From Lycocorax pyrrhopterus obiensis (taxonomy: Eukaryota; Chordata; Aves; Passeriformes; Paradisaeidae), in the NCBI GenBank assembly GCA_014706295.1, contig JACSVZ010000002.1, forward strand, positions 58,861,617-58,925,616: 64,000 bases of DNA, read 5' to 3'. The translations under genes were made by a program, and so were the position numbers. Below are positions 1 to 13,695 of this stretch, in pieces. The notes beneath the pieces are model-generated. The model saw only the letters and a program-made list of their open reading frames with translations, was not told where the DNA came from and did not search any database. Positions within the stretch are counted from its first letter, which is position 1. Every line of letters begins with the position of its first letter.

Positions 1-1947
1 TATGGCCAAGTATATTTTATTTTTTAACTTTTAATGACTTATTATTAGGCTGTAAGAACACACTGTTTCTTAATCCCTTTTTGGGGTGGGGGGTGCAACT
101 GAGCCCATAAATGTTGTTTATGTTTGTTTAACACTGCTACTAAATTACTACGTTTTTCTAAATAGCAGATTCTCTCTAAATAACCATATGTTACATACAC
201 ATTAAAACTCTTTGAAGCAATCATATGAAAATATTAAGATTTTATCCAAAATATAACTCCAAACACAACTTACAGAACCTCGGGCAGGAAGTAACCAAAT
301 TCTGCTAAAAATGTCACACCCCTTCAGAAACAGCAATAAAACATTCTGTATCTGCTTTAAAAACTATGGCACAGGGCAAAAGTATGATTATTATCTTAAA
401 AAATAGAAATAAGCATGGGCGTATCACCCTTTCCTTGTAACACTGGCACAAGTGAACTCTATTTTTTTTCTTAGAAAACGGGGTGGGGAGAGGGGGATGA
501 AGAGGAGGAAATAAAACCAACGCATCTTACAGGTTATTTATTATGGAACTGGCTGTTAATACTGGAGGCACTCTTTGACAATCCAGATGAAAACAAGCAT
601 ATCCAGAAAGGACAGTACTCAACAAGGCCTTAATGTGGCCACCAGTTTGTGCTTCAACTCAAGTGAACCTTCCCAAAACCTCTTCTATAATCTGCAACAG
701 AGATGTTGGTCCATACTGAAGGTAAGTCTATCTGGGTTTTATACTATTGTGATGCTCTCTATAGACCATCAAGAACCAATAACTACATGAATATCACTGG
801 ATCAGGTACCCAACAGTTTAAAAGTCTTGATGCTACCAACTCATCCAGTTTCAGTCTGTACCATTTCTGACCCAAGGGACTTCAAGCCAGGGATCTAATT
901 TGCTGGGGAGTAGACTCTGCTCAGTTACTACCTCATAAAACAGCAATTTAAAATGTCAGACTTTCCACCAAATTTGGGTGATATTTGGATAGGGCTTCTA
1001 CAAATAAGTGACGTGCACAGAGGTCATGTATCAAAGCACTCTCCAAAGCAGCTTTGTTTTTTGAAAAAGAAAATAAAACAAATGCTGCTGCCAAGCTTTG
1101 AACAATAGGTATTTAAACAACCAGGCTTCAACACCAAACAAAAAGGATAAACACTTCTGGTTAGCAAGATCTATTTAACAGATAACACAACCATTTCAAG
1201 TCAGTTCACTGTAACACTTCAATAGGCACCTGAAAGCCCCTCAGTCCTCATCATGTTAATACTCAGCAGGAACTACAGATCACCAGACTTAACTGCCACA
1301 GGTATTTCGACTGAGGAAAAAAAACCACAATGCCATGTATTTCACTGCTACCAGTGCACTGGGAATTTGAAGGGGCAATGGACATAAAGGCCGCAATCAC
1401 TTCTCAAGTAGATAAACCAAAAGATAGGTCAAAATATCAGGAGTTAAAAATACAAATAATCAAATACATGTTTTTCACATAGTTTACCTCGTTATTTTAA
1501 CCAACATTACATATTTTATTACTTAGAAAAGATGACATTGCAGAAAAATAAAATAAAATTTGGTTTTAACAGGACAAGTGTTTTACACGGTGATATAAAA
1601 AATGTAATGGGAGCCTGGAGGGGAAGAAAAAGAAATGGAAGTGGAACCAAAAAAAAAAAAACCCAAAAAAAACCACCAACCAAAAAAACCCCCCCAAAAA
1701 ACCCCACACTACCCCCAGCAAAGGTAAAAAGCTAAAACAAATTCCAGATGTTTAAGTCTGAAGGTTTTAGCTTTTAAAATACACAACTATGTGTGCCTTT
1801 CACAATAACAGTCACAAGTGAACAATACTTCTTGTACTACTGCACCCTTCAACAGGCCAGTCTGCAAGTTAAAACAAACAATATAATAAACTGCTAAATT
1901 GTAAGTATGCAATTATGGATTGCTTTAAGCTGTTATAAAGAGCTGGG
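1..1947 (-). other. ADNP2: ADNP2 3' untranslated region and downstream flank
   Basis: No coding sequence is visible here. The stretch follows the ADNP2 stop codon on the minus strand and probably holds its 3' UTR. Minus-strand AATAAA signals occur at 1515-1520 and 537-542, with another at 16-21; which one is used cannot be told from sequence. An A/C-rich low-complexity stretch lies at about 1650-1710. The short open frames in this part have no recognisable similarity and no coding character. Confidence 0.55.
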
Positions 1948-4900
1948 TTACATATTCAATGGTCCATCTTTTAAATTTAAACTGTGCTTAATGTTTTTTA
2001 GTTCAGACATACTGAAACCCATCAGCACAGATGGCTTGTGATGTTTTATCGCCTTTAAGCATGTATTCCTCATTTTTCCAAAGAATGATGCAACATCAAT
2101 TTTCCACGCATATAGCAGCAAGGAAAGTAATTCCACCTCTTTTTTAGAAGGATACGGCCTCTTGTGAAAGTAGTCTGACAAAAACTGTTTCTGTGCCTCA
2201 TATGAATTGTGATCATACTGATTAGGATCTACCGCCAGAAAGCGGAGATCCTCACTAGAAGGAAGCTTCCTCAACTCAGTCCTAATCTTTTGTCGTTTGA
2301 AAGGCACTACCCCTGAATTCACTTCGTCCTCTGGACACAGAGCTATGCCAGTACTTAAGCTCGGAGGCTGCTGTTCCTTATTCCTTTGGTCTTCCGCAAC
2401 AAAGCAGGAATCTGATTGCTTTCTTTTCAGTACCAGAGAAATATGCTTCTCGCCATTCACAAACAGCAGCTCCTTCCTCTCAGTGCGCTCAAGCTGCATC
2501 TTCAGGCTTGAGTTGGTGTCTTTGGGAGCACTTCTACAACGGAGCAGATGTACAGCAATAGCTGTCAGAGTCATATTTCCAGTGTACACACCACAACAGT
2601 GGATGCACTTGAAAGCAGGAGACTTCAAAATCGTATGCACAGTCGGCATTATATGATGCCGCTCTTTCAAATGCTTTTCATAGGTTTCTCTACCAGCAAA
2701 CGTACCTAAGCAAAAGGGACAGGTGAACATTTTTCTGGTGCATCTCCTGTTCGCTTGTGCTGTCTGAGGTTTCACTTTGATGTAAACAGGGACAAGAACT
2801 GTTGAATATATTGCAACAAGCACTGCCAAATGTACTTCTCTTTCACCCATGTCTTCATCTGGTAGCACTGTGTTGAAATCAAAGTGTGGAAACACAAGGC
2901 CACCCTGAGCATCGTTACCTAGCTGAATTCCTCTGTTGCTGTAACTTGCATGCAACTGCTTTCTCCCATTGTGTGCAGTTTTATTGTGCTCCACGAGGCT
3001 TTTTAAGTCATAGAAAGTTCCTGTGCAAAACAAGCAAGATAAGCCATGCATGAAGATATGTTTCATGAGCTCTTCCTCACAGAGAAAACATTTACAAGCG
3101 TAACACCGGATCGCTTTTTCTGTCATCCTCAGAAAGGGTGCGCAAGCTGCAAGTTTGTGAGGTTCTGGGGTTTCTACTTTTACTTCACATGGTTTGTGGG
3201 CCACTTCCATGTGCACCTCGTAGACATTTGATGGGAAAAGCTCATTACAAACAGGGCAGGTCTTCCACTGTTTGGCCTGTCTGACAGCCTGGCTTGTTTC
3301 AGGAGCAGGTGGGGAAGCCTGTAAGGATACATTCTCAGAGGTCAGAACCACAGGAGGAGAGGGAGCACTGGCTGGCGACTGGGACAGCTGAGTTACTGAC
3401 CCCGACTGCATGAGCTGGATGGGCACCTGTGGAGGTGTCACAGTCGCTACTCCACCACCAGGAGGTACAGGCAAAGTGACTGAGATGGGGGCCAGCGTGT
3501 ATGTAGGTATCCCATTAACCTGCTTGCCAGTGGGAATCAACTGCCTCAGTACAGAGCCCGCAGTCAAAAAAGCTGCGCTTTGAGAAACCGGAGGCTGAAC
3601 TGGCTGATTTACTGGGATAACTGCGGGGGCAACAGGCTGATTAAGCTGAAGGAACCCAGGTCCAACAGGCTGTCTGACAGGAACCACCCCAGGGGCAAGA
3701 GGCTGGTTAAGCTGGAGAACACCAGACCCAACTGTCTGCGCCACAGGAAGGACCCTGGGATCAATGGGTCTGTTCATGTTCCCAAGTGACTGGTTGACAG
3801 ACAAAATTCCTGGAGCAACTGGCTGATTCACGGAGAGGACTCCTGGTGCAACTGGTTGATTCACAGGGTTGACAGGTTGAGTAACAGGGAGCGTTCCAGC
3901 TGGAACTGGACTGTTTATAGTACCAATGGGCTGATTAACAGGGAAGAGCCCAGGCATGACAGGCTGATTAAGAGGAAGAACCGCAGGGGCCACAGTTCTA
4001 TTTATGGTCCCAACAGAATGATTAAGAGGCAGCCCATGAGAAACGATGATGGGCTGGGAAGGCGACGGCTGAATACAAACGTTGTTCTGACCCATGGGAG
4101 GATTGCTGGGCACGAGAGTGACGTGCGAGGACGTAGTGGTGGGAGCAGAGGTGGTTTGTGGGACGCTGCCAGAGGCACTTGGGACGGTCACTGGTCCGAC
4201 TGTGTTCTGAACTGCTTGTGTCTGCACCGTGCTCTGGTTTTGATCAGTCTGTGGAAATGTAACCTGGATGCAAGCTGGAGCAGTCACGGAACCTGTTGGG
4301 ACAGCAGCAAGTCCTGAAGATGGAACAGCAGCTGCTACGCCTTGGACAGGCTTTGGAGCAATATACATTTGTTTCACAAGTCCAGGTTTCTTAATATGTT
4401 CTGAAATCAGAGATCGAAGTTTGTTCTCCAGGTCTCTGTGTGTTTCAGCTGTCAAGATATGGTACATTAAAGAATCTGGGCTGTTTGCAGAAACATTACA
4501 CTTTTTACAGTAGAACTCAAATGAATTTGGTGTACTTTCATCACATTTCTCACCAAAATATACACTTACTAAGTTGTTAAAATGGTTCATCAGCACATGT
4601 TTCTTCATATTGTAATACAAGGTATCTGTGAATTGACATTTTAGACACGTGAAGTTTATGATGTCACTCCTAAATTGTTTCATGCCATCCAAAATGCTGA
4701 CTGTATAGTTCTGTATTCGTTTATTAGATGAATGAAACATACGGATGTGTTTTCCCACTACTTTGGGATGAGAAGAAAACGCACATTTTGGGCAAGAAAC
4801 CACCATCTCTTGGTCCATTTCATCCTCATGGTAACGATGCAAGTGATTCTTGAAAGAAGTAAGCAACTTGGACGAGAACTTGCATAAGCTACAGCAGTAT

Positions 4901-7900
4901 GGCTTTGTTCTGTATCTCTGCAAACAAAAGAAAAACATCCACTTAGAAACTGCCAGCTCCTACACCACTGGTATCTGTTTAAATCCACACGATCACCTGT
5001 CAAAAATGCCTTCACTGTCAGTTTCTTCTGGTTTTGAAAAGCAGATTTAAAGATTAAATACCTCAAGGGAGAAACATTTTTGCCTTTTTTGTTTCATTAT
5101 AATTTACTAAGAAGCCTTAAATGAGTTTATTTCTACTCTAGTTCACAAGAAGTAGTTCTGAAGCCTGTTTTTAAAGACAGGAATCACAGAACAAGCCAAG
5201 AAGAATTTGTATCCCACTGTACATAGGAAGTTAAGCCTTAGCAATTAGGAATAGTAGCCCTTTTACTATGACACTTTAAAAGCTTTATTTAGTTCAAGGC
5301 CAGCTCCTATCTACTGGACAAAAAGAGAAAAGACTCAATAGGCAGGGATTTTTTCCTGTATTTCAACAGCCTACTCTTCACTGAAAACTCTCCAGAAGGA
5401 CCTTCCCAGCAAAGCCATAAACAACTGATTTTATTAAGAACATTCTTCTGGAGCCAAAATAATAATAGAAAGTAGTAAAACCCCCTTCTATGATAAAGCA
5501 GCAATGTATTAACTCATACCTACAATCTGTATTAACTCACACATACTGGGCATCCCATCATAGTAATTTCTTTAGGAAATTTCCTCAAAAATGCTCAGTG
5601 TAGAGCATACAGATTCTTCTCAGGGAAGCATTTTAACTGCTTAAGAATACCTCTATCGTGCACTAAGCAGTGGTTTGCTCCCTCAGTTATATGTCACACG
5701 ACAGCACTGCTTTTCATATCCATATGAACATTATTTGTTCTTTCTGAAAAACTGGTATCCCCATCAGCCATTCTTTCTGATCAGCTTCCTAGGAAGTTAA
5801 TCCTGGCTCCTGCCAAAAACTACAGAATCAGTCACAGCAACATCCATGCGACAAATCTGCACTCTCAAACATCTAGTGGAATCTGTCTGTTCCCTCAGAC
5901 ATGTTTTTCATCTCACTGATTTCTGCCCCTTGTGAAACAGAGCCCAAAGAGAACAAGCTGTTCTGCCGCTACAGCATCCAGCCCAGTTAGATCACCCACA
6001 CACATCTCACTGATGCACCACAAAGAACAGCAACACAGCACGGGCAGGTATACTTTTTTGCCATGTCATACAGCCATGGAGGTTACAGTCAGCCATCTAC
6101 AGACAACAGACAGCCACCTACTAGCAGTACTAGGAGAGTCTCCTGATGATAACCAAAATCTAAGCTCCAAATTCAAAAGACTGGGTCAGACAATGCCACT
6201 GGCTGGCTAAGGCTGCTGAAGAAGTACACTTCTAAGCAATCACTGAATTATCTTCTGCTTACACTCTTCAAGTGTCTAATCTCAGCTGCTAGTAAACAGC
6301 AACAAAGCAAGTTAGCAGACACATCAATCTTCAAGTATGCTGCCTGGAGAAAGGCCACTGACACTAATGAACTAATGAAGCACACAGAACATTACTAGAA
6401 GATAGGCCTAACTACTTCCGAAAGAGTAAAGTGACAAAGAAAAAATTCCAAGCAATTCTCTTTCAGCAGAAGAGAAGCATGTGAAAGTCTGCTGCTTTGA
6501 TATTCTCTGTATGAAATAGAGCTCTTCCACACAAACACTTTACAAACCATTCTGTCAGAATGTTCTCCTTGCATACTCATCTTTTTCTGTTCACAAGTGC
6601 TACCACAGTCTAGCAATGGCATCCCAATTTTACAGAAAATTTGACAAAATAAGAATTGCAAGCCACTTAGGAAAAACAAAGCATCTTAGAGATTGACCAA
6701 CACAACCTTCATCTGTAAAAATGGAATCCAAAAGAAGGCTTATTAAAAACATTGAGGTAAATTCAATTAGTCCTCCCTCAAAGAATCTACCCCAGAACAT
6801 AGTAACACTTTCTGCTGCATAGTCTCACATTCCCCACAACCTAGAAACATGCAGAAAGACAGGACAGCCTCCAAAAAACAAAGTTCTTCCAGAATTGTTA
6901 ATGTCTCCCTAAAAATAGTACAAACGGTGGAAACCACCAACTTCGCTTACATAGACATCTTCTCCAGCCTACTGAGTTTACAGGAGGAAACAACTTATTT
7001 TCCCCTTATGGCAACAACTTTGGAATAGAACATCGTGAAGGACCGACTTCTTTTCTCCCAAACCTAGGCAGCATTATATCTGAATGATACATATCAATAA
7101 ACCAAAACTGTTTAAAGAAAATGGATAGGAAAAAGGTTAGTATCCAAAAGACAGTTTGGCAAATCTGTTCCAAGAGACAGCAACATATTACCAACTCTAC
7201 ACTAAACTTCATCAGATCAGATTCCAATCTTCTTTTTTGGACAGATATAACTGGTCATGCTGACTACCTGACTCAGGACACATATTTCTCCCTTCTGGTA
7301 AGGGACCAGGTCTCTCTGCCTTGTGTCCATCCAGACAATAGGGAAGAAAGAAGCTTCCATCTCTAGTGCACAATTTTTAGTTATTTCCCTCTTTCATTGA
7401 AATAGCTAATCATTTTTCCTAAAGGACTGGTGAAGGGAAACAAGCTTCACTTAGTCCATCTTCATCGCGTTCTTCCCTATTTCATTCCTGGGGAGGAAGG
7501 GGAAACTCCCTTGCTCACCTAACATGATCTCTCAACACTGAACTTCTTTCTTTAGTCAGAAAGTAGAGGAAAAGGCAAAAGAGACAGAACCAGCAAGAGC
7601 AGAGCTCAAATAATATGACTGGGGCCAGTAGACCTGGTAAAGGGAGACATTTTTCATGTGAATAAAGAATAAATTAAAAAAGAGGGGGAAAAAAGAGAAA
7701 CCATCATTAACAATTAACAGGATTTATTCCATTCACCTAAACTAAAGGCAGTATTTAGTAAAGGTAACTGTAAGCCTCATGTGAAGTGGCACTTAAGAGG
7801 CTGGACACAATTTATCCCAACTCAAACAAAGTCTCATTTGACTCTTTCATCCACGAAGTCACGTGAACAGATGAACTTCCAGTCTTAAATGTGAACTCAA

Positions 7901-10900
7901 GTTCAGGCAGCGAGAAATAGGAAACAAAGCAGACAAGGGTCCTGAAGGGTGGAATCCTACTTAATGAGAGCTTGGCAAAGACAAAACTTTGGTCAGCCAG
8001 TATGCTGGTGGCTGAAACTACTCCACATTGAAATCTTAGTTTGCTTTAAAGGCAGATGTTTTAAAGATGGTATACAACAGTTCTGACAACCCCCCACCAC
8101 ACTATTCTAAAGCATCACCTTTTGATTCAAGATGAAAAGAGCAGACGCACTCACTGCTGTTTAGATGGCATTGACAGGTCTTCCATATGGAGGCAATGAG
8201 GGGCCCCAAGACTCTTCACCAAGACAAGTCCACCTTTTTTTTTGGACATACTCCTCCGCTCTACACCACATCGTAGAAACTTGCTACTATATACAATTAT
8301 AGAATTGTTCCTCTCAACCCTGCCTTTCTTGTAACGTCTAGCAATACAGAACTAAAAGCTGTTTCACATACACAAGTCTAACTGGAAAGAGTTTTCCACT
8401 GCCACCCCATACCAAGCCACCAATAATAATTTCATCGTAATCCACTTGCATCTATGCAATCACATTTTCACCCTTCCAGTGAAACAGGAGCCATGTTGTA
8501 CGCAAGAACACGCTAAGCCTACGTGTTAGATTAGGCTAAAAATGCAGAACATTAGTGTGACATCTTAAACACTGATGTTCAAGGTTGTATCCTTCAAGAC
8601 AGCAAATGGCAATTGAAGTCCTCATAACCAGCTGCATTACAGGGAAAAGCAAAGAGGAAATGTAAGATTATTCCCTGACTAATAGCACTTAGAAAACAAA
8701 TATTAAAGCTATATTTTTCTATAAAAAAAAGCTGCATCCCAATTTCTGAAAATCATAAAATTCAGCAAGTCCACAAAACATGTTTAGCCAAAATTTGTGT
8801 CACAAACATACATACCTTCCTTTTGCTCACAGGCTCCCAAGGAGAGACATCACTCCATGAAGTGTTACAAAAGTAGCTTTCACCTGCATCAAAACTTTTA
8901 AGATTCTAAAAGTAAAATAAAAACAAGAAATGAAAACAAGGCTTTTGCAGTCTGTTCTGAATATAAAGAAATTCTCAATACGAAATAAGAAAATAAAAAA
9001 GAAAAACCCACACGAAGAGAAGATGACTTGGAAATTCATACAGCATTCAGATACTGGTCCCAAAACTCCTTTCAAAGAAATTACTTCTTTGACCACCTTT
9101 GATTTATTTTAACTCAAATGTTTGTTCATATGACTGCCTGGTAATAGAGTAGGAATTTTGAACATTTCATAGTTACCGAAAATAATACAGGGAGTGAAAA
9201 TACTTACACTTGAATTCCACTGCTTCCAGCCAAGTTCACAGTGAACACTAAAAGTATTTTCCCCCTCTACCTTCCTCCTCCATCAGTAATATTTCATTGC
9301 TTACTTCCATTTATTAACTTACCACTATGGTTTATTTTGCAACAGGTTTTAGTATTAAATCTGCATAGCAGTGTTACACTTTTAACTTGGAAAAACGAAA
9401 GACATTGACAGAAGCTGATTTCCAAGAGCTGCTTTTCCCGAAGATGCAAAGGCAACAATATTACCGTGTCTGCAACAACTGTATCAGGGTAAGCAACTTT
9501 CCTTACAGCTGCCTTCTAATCAGAGCAGTTCATGTTCCTCAAGCCAAAGCCAGCTACTATCCTAAAAATACTAAGTTCATCTCCAGTTTTCTGAGACCCA
9601 CACATATTTAAACACAAACTTAATCGGAGAAAAAAAAACCCAACCAAACAAACTAGATTCCTGTTTACTGGGCATTTCTGAAGACCCTAGGCTAGATTCA
9701 ACAGCACACCAGAATGTCTTGGATGAAACACAGGCTACAAATCCAGGCTTTACCCGTAGAAAACTTGCACCTCTTCTCCCCTCACATTCTTCCCTTTCAC
9801 AAATCCCTCTTCACTCAAAACTCTGCAGATACTTAGAGAAGGTAAGATGTTTCCACCTCTGTACCAAACTCCACTGCAACAGCAGAAGCAGATAATAAAT
9901 AACATTTAAGATCAGACGACCTTAATAAGGAGTGGAATTCATAAATCTAATAGTTCGTGTTATGTGAAATTTAGCAGCAATACAGAATATACTTGGCAAC
10001 AAAGAGAAACAGCCTCAACGATCAAACAAATACAGAATCCTACTTAATGCAGGCTCTGTCTACACTAGGCTCTTGTCCACACCATGCAAATATGAGCATT
10101 CCTGTGTGTTCAACAGATTACAGTAAGCCAGAACATCATGCCAGTGATAATTTGAGTTAAACTTCATTATTCAAGAATTTAGAAAAGTGTAGCTGAGTTT
10201 GAATACGCTGTCTAGCTTTTTCAACCATCACGTATGCCCAAGGAGAATCCAGAAAAACTCAGGACAACAATCAACACCTGTGAGTCATGTATTTGCCCTT
10301 CAGTCAAACCTTAAAAACAAACAAACAAACAAAAACAAACAACCCAAGAACACCTTAGAAAGAACTCTTGCATGGAGCAACAGAAAACCCAGAACTTTAG
10401 AGAACTATTTTTGATAGAGAAAACGAAGAGACTTGAGATTTACTAAAAAAGTTTCAGCCGAACATGCTGGAGTGAATTACACACTGTTAAAAAAAGGTTT
10501 CTTAAAGTTTACGGCTCATCTGAAACATGTTCTATTTTTGGTTTGAGAGACAGGCTCCTACACTTAAACACCAGATTCCCACAAGACAAACACACGTGAC
10601 AATGCATCTAAATAATTTTGCTGAAATGGCTATTTCCTACAGAGAAATATCTACTCATAAAAATAACCATTCTTACCAATACAATTAGTCAGTGGCTGTT
10701 GTGAACACTTGCTTTAAACAGAGATCCACTAATTTGTTATGCCCTTCCCACATTTCTCACTTCCAGGAGGGGAGGAAAACAGAAGGGAAAGGTAACAAGA
10801 AAGGAACAAAGCCCTCTGAGAAGCCTGACTAATCCTGATGCATAATGGATATTCTTAGGTTGAAGAGAAAAACATTTTTAAACTAAGAACTGTTGTCCCC

Positions 10901-13525
10901 TCTGTATAAAACTATCACGGTTTTCCAGAACAAAAAGACAAAAAGCTCAGAGTTTAAATGAAGACACAGAATCATAGAACAGAATCATGGAATGGTTTGG
11001 GTTGGAAAGGACCCTACAGATCATCTAGTTCCAGACCCCTTGCCATGGGCAGGGATGGCACTCACTAAACCAGGTTGCCCAGGGCCCCATCCAACCTGGC
11101 CTAATACACTGCCAGGGATGGGGCATCCACAGCTCCTCTGGGCAACTTGTGCCAGTGCCTCAGCACCCTCTGAATAAAGAATTTCTTGCTAACATCTAAT
11201 CTAAACCTCTCCTCCTTCAGTTTAAAACATTCCTGCCCCTTGTCCTGTCCCTATAAAAAGTCGCTCTCCCTCCTTTTTACGAGTCCCCTTCAGGTACCGG
11301 AGGGCTGCAATGAAGTCTCCCCAAAGCATTCTCTTCTCCAGGCTGAAAACCCCAGCTCTCTCAGCATGTCTTCAGCTTCAGAGCAGAGGTGCTCCAGCCC
11401 CCTGATCACCCTCATGGCCCTAAAGATCACAGTATGTTAGAGAAGCTGAAACATTTATTAAAGAAAAACCTCTGACCTTGCAGTGTACTCAAACACACTA
11501 CTTGGAGAATCAAACTAGTACTCCAGCCAAAATGCTCATGTTTTCTTCCTAGCAGAGATCAATTAGCCTAAAAACTAATCCATTTGGTCTCTAAGCTACA
11601 GGGAGGTACTAGTCATACATGAAATTCCTTCATCTTCCTCACAAACTATGGTCCATTATCATGCCTTATTACAACAGTGCAAGACCAATTTCAAGACCAG
11701 ATGCAAGTCATGTTTGTATCATATCATATTTCAATCCATTTCTTACACTGTTCAGCCCCTTCATAGAGTCCAGACATCAAATCTCAGTATTTGAGACAAC
11801 AAACAAACTGAAGGTACTTCTCACTAGATGGTCTTCAAGGCCCCTTCAAACCCAGGCCATTCTATGATTCTGAGTTTTATTAAAACCTCACACATCCCAT
11901 GCTACCAAAAAGAAATACCATCATCATATGAACCAAGTACAAATCAAGCTATAGAAACCATTCTTCCTGCTGCCGAAGTTGTACCAAAACCAGCCTCAGA
12001 TTACCAGGAAAAAACAAACTGAAGTTATGAACTTGGTTGAGGGAGAATTATGTGCAAAAAAAACCCCAAAACAACCAAATACCATATTTTTTGGCCCAAA
12101 TCTCATAGAGGTTTTTCCACAGTGGAAATGTTTGCCAGGTTTCCCACCACCACCAGTTACTAAAAATGAAGCAAAACCAACTAAATGCACATTATACATA
12201 CCCCCAAAAACCCAACCAAATACAAAACAACTTACTACTTATTTACCATTGAAGTCCATGCAACAATCAGAGACCACAAGCAATTTCATAGTAAAAATCT
12301 GTCACCATCAAAACATTCCTACTTCAAATGGTCAAGACATCAGGTTCTGAGTTAGAAGTGTGATTACAGAACAATATTAACACAATAAAAACAGCAAGTA
12401 AACGGAAATTACTAGACATTGTAATTTTCCTTGAGCTATTACAACATTTAGATATATACAACATGGTTCAACTGCAATAACAAAGAATGTTCCAAAATTA
12501 GTTATGCATGTAGTCTTCAACAATTTTTTTCCACTCAGTTTCAGAAAGAAACCACCACAAAAAACACAACAGCACCCTTATAAAGTGTTAAACCTACTTG
12601 AGTACCGCCATACAGAAGCAATCAACCTCTTGACTACAGTCAATGCGAAGCCATGAATACACTCAACAGCAGAAAAAGCCTGTGCACCAGCTCACTGAAA
12701 TACACTATTGTTAAGAAATGGAGTTACATTGCTGTGTTTGCACCTTTTCTGGTATTAGGCTTGCCAATCTGATGGTGTGCAGTCTTCCTGACTGATGCAC
12801 AGAATTTTCTTCTGAAAGTGGCAACACAGGTACTAGGTTCATCTTAATCGCCCCAGTACACCTGCATACACTTTTTAAGATGCAGAACCAAACTACAACT
12901 CACTAAGACAATTTTGGTATTTTTCACCAGACACAAAGTTTAAAGGCTTATCCATTTTCAGAAATGCTGACTATCTGTATGTCCCTTCGGAGGCTTGCCC
13001 TTGATACATGATGGGATGTCTTTGAGGAGACTCAAGTCTTCATCTGCTTGAGATTTTAAAAGAATTGAAAAAAGTTGCTGCATAGCACACAAACAACAAC
13101 TCATTAGTCTGTAGTACTTTTTCCTAAAGCTGTACTGTGTCCTTTTGTTGAAACATTACAAACAGAGAATATGCAGCACCATCTATGACACATCTTGTTA
13201 AGAAATACAACCTCTTGCAGTGTTACATACTAACACACTAAATTCCTCCCCCAGCATATGAGCAGTCAGTAATGAGTAATCCCTGAAGTAAGGACCCCCC
13301 CATAAAGATCTATGGCAGAGCATCATACATACACCAGAAACTGAAATACTTTTCAGGAGTTTACATTTCAGATTGGTTTATATTTCAGATCAGTTTACAT
13401 TTTTTCAAATGCTTTACCTTCAACAATTCCCTGCAGCTGTCAAGCCCAAGATCCACAAGAATGTCCTTCACCTTTTTTCGAGCCTTCCTTATATTATCAA
13501 GGTTTTGAACAGGAATTTGAAACAT
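1948..13525 (-). CDS. ADNP2: ADNP2, ADNP homeobox protein 2 (three coding exons)
   Basis: Rebuilt as exons 13418-13525 (ATG at 13525), 8816-8905 and 1948-4917, all joined in phase 0 with GT-AG introns, giving 1055 aa. The first exon starts MFQIPVQNLDNIRKARK, the ADNP-family N-terminus, and is preceded by a clean acceptor, so its leader starts at 13537. The large last exon holds four C2H2 zinc fingers at about residues 73-230, a proline-rich centre with tandem repeats at about 360-510, further fingers near 618, 669-710, 793 and 832, and a homeodomain-like segment at about 970-1025 (KRPYPSKKEVELLSLLLYAW). Family knowledge: ADNP proteins are nuclear, bind DNA and partner with chromatin remodellers; ADNP2 is the less studied paralogue. 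Human ADNP2 is 1131 aa as I recall, and the shorter central repeat here may explain the difference. The 5' noncoding exon is expected in the CpG island near 20.6 kb. Confidence 0.93.
3587..4030 (-). repeat. ADNP2: Degenerate coding minisatellite in ADNP2
   Basis: This part of the last ADNP2 exon encodes about ten or more imperfect copies of a unit of roughly 12 residues, with a core such as LNQPVAPGVLPV and variants SVNQPVAPGIL and QLNQPVGPGF. The reading frame stays open throughout. The matching DNA repeat is visible on the plus strand as recurring 'ggctgattaa' and 'aactggctgatt' blocks. It is probably a disordered linker between the N-terminal and central zinc-finger groups; its function is unknown to me. 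Confidence 0.8.
4918..8815 (-). other. ADNP2: ADNP2 last intron
   Basis: This is an intron of about 3.9 kb between the 90-nt exon and the large terminal exon. The donor is AAG|gtatg at 8816/8815 and the acceptor is tttgcag|AGATAC at 4918/4917. I see no gene, no clear CR1 fragment and no conserved RNA in it. Confidence 0.75.
10968..11432 (-). mobile_element. CR1 LINE fragment, 3' end
   Basis: The plus strand reads gaatggtttgggttggaaa followed by the usual reverse-complement CR1 3' region, including 'gatggggcatccacagctcc' and 'tctccaggctgaaaacccc'. The element is therefore in minus orientation with its 3' terminus near 10968. It is 5'-truncated and lies inside an ADNP2 intron. Confidence 0.88.
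11822..11873 (+). mobile_element. CR1 LINE 3' tail remnant
   Basis: The sequence ggtcttcaaggccccttcaa followed by ccattctatgattctga matches the sense-strand end of CR1, including the ATTCTATG tail. Only about 50 bp is recognisable. Confidence 0.6.
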
Positions 13526-13561
13526 TTTGCACTTTTCCTGGGGGGAAAAAACCCACAACAA

Positions 13562-13625
13562 CCAAAAAAAAAAAGAAAAAAAAAAAGAAGAGGGAAAAAT
13601 AAAATAAAAAATAAAAATTAAAAAA
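13562..13625. repeat. A-rich low-complexity tract
   Basis: An almost pure A tract interrupted by G and T sits about 25 bp upstream of the ADNP2 start exon on the minus strand, where it reads as a T-rich stretch. It may serve as the polypyrimidine region of the acceptor, or it may be an old poly(A) tail. Confidence 0.75.
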
Positions 13626-13695
13626 AAGTGACAAAATACTTTAACATAGTCACTTGCATTTAACAGTGTTAAAATAAGAACTAAACTCAGCAAAG

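Larger units (their letters stand above)
8906..13417 (-). other. ADNP2: ADNP2 intron between the two small coding exons
   Basis: The donor is AAG|gtaaag at 13418/13417 and the acceptor is tttag|AATCTT at 8906/8905. The intron contains a CR1 fragment at about 10968-11432, a CR1 tail at about 11822-11873 and a short (CAAA)n run near 10316-10340. No other gene is evident. Confidence 0.75.

Noticed and set aside
3856..4317. Plus-strand open frame of 153 codons opposite ADNP2
   Set aside because: It is the antisense shadow of the ADNP2 coding minisatellite and has no independent similarity or splice context.
9387..9611. Plus-strand open frame beginning MEKRKTLTEADFQEL
   Set aside because: It looks protein-like at first sight, but it lies in an ADNP2 intron with no splice partners or similarity that I can name.
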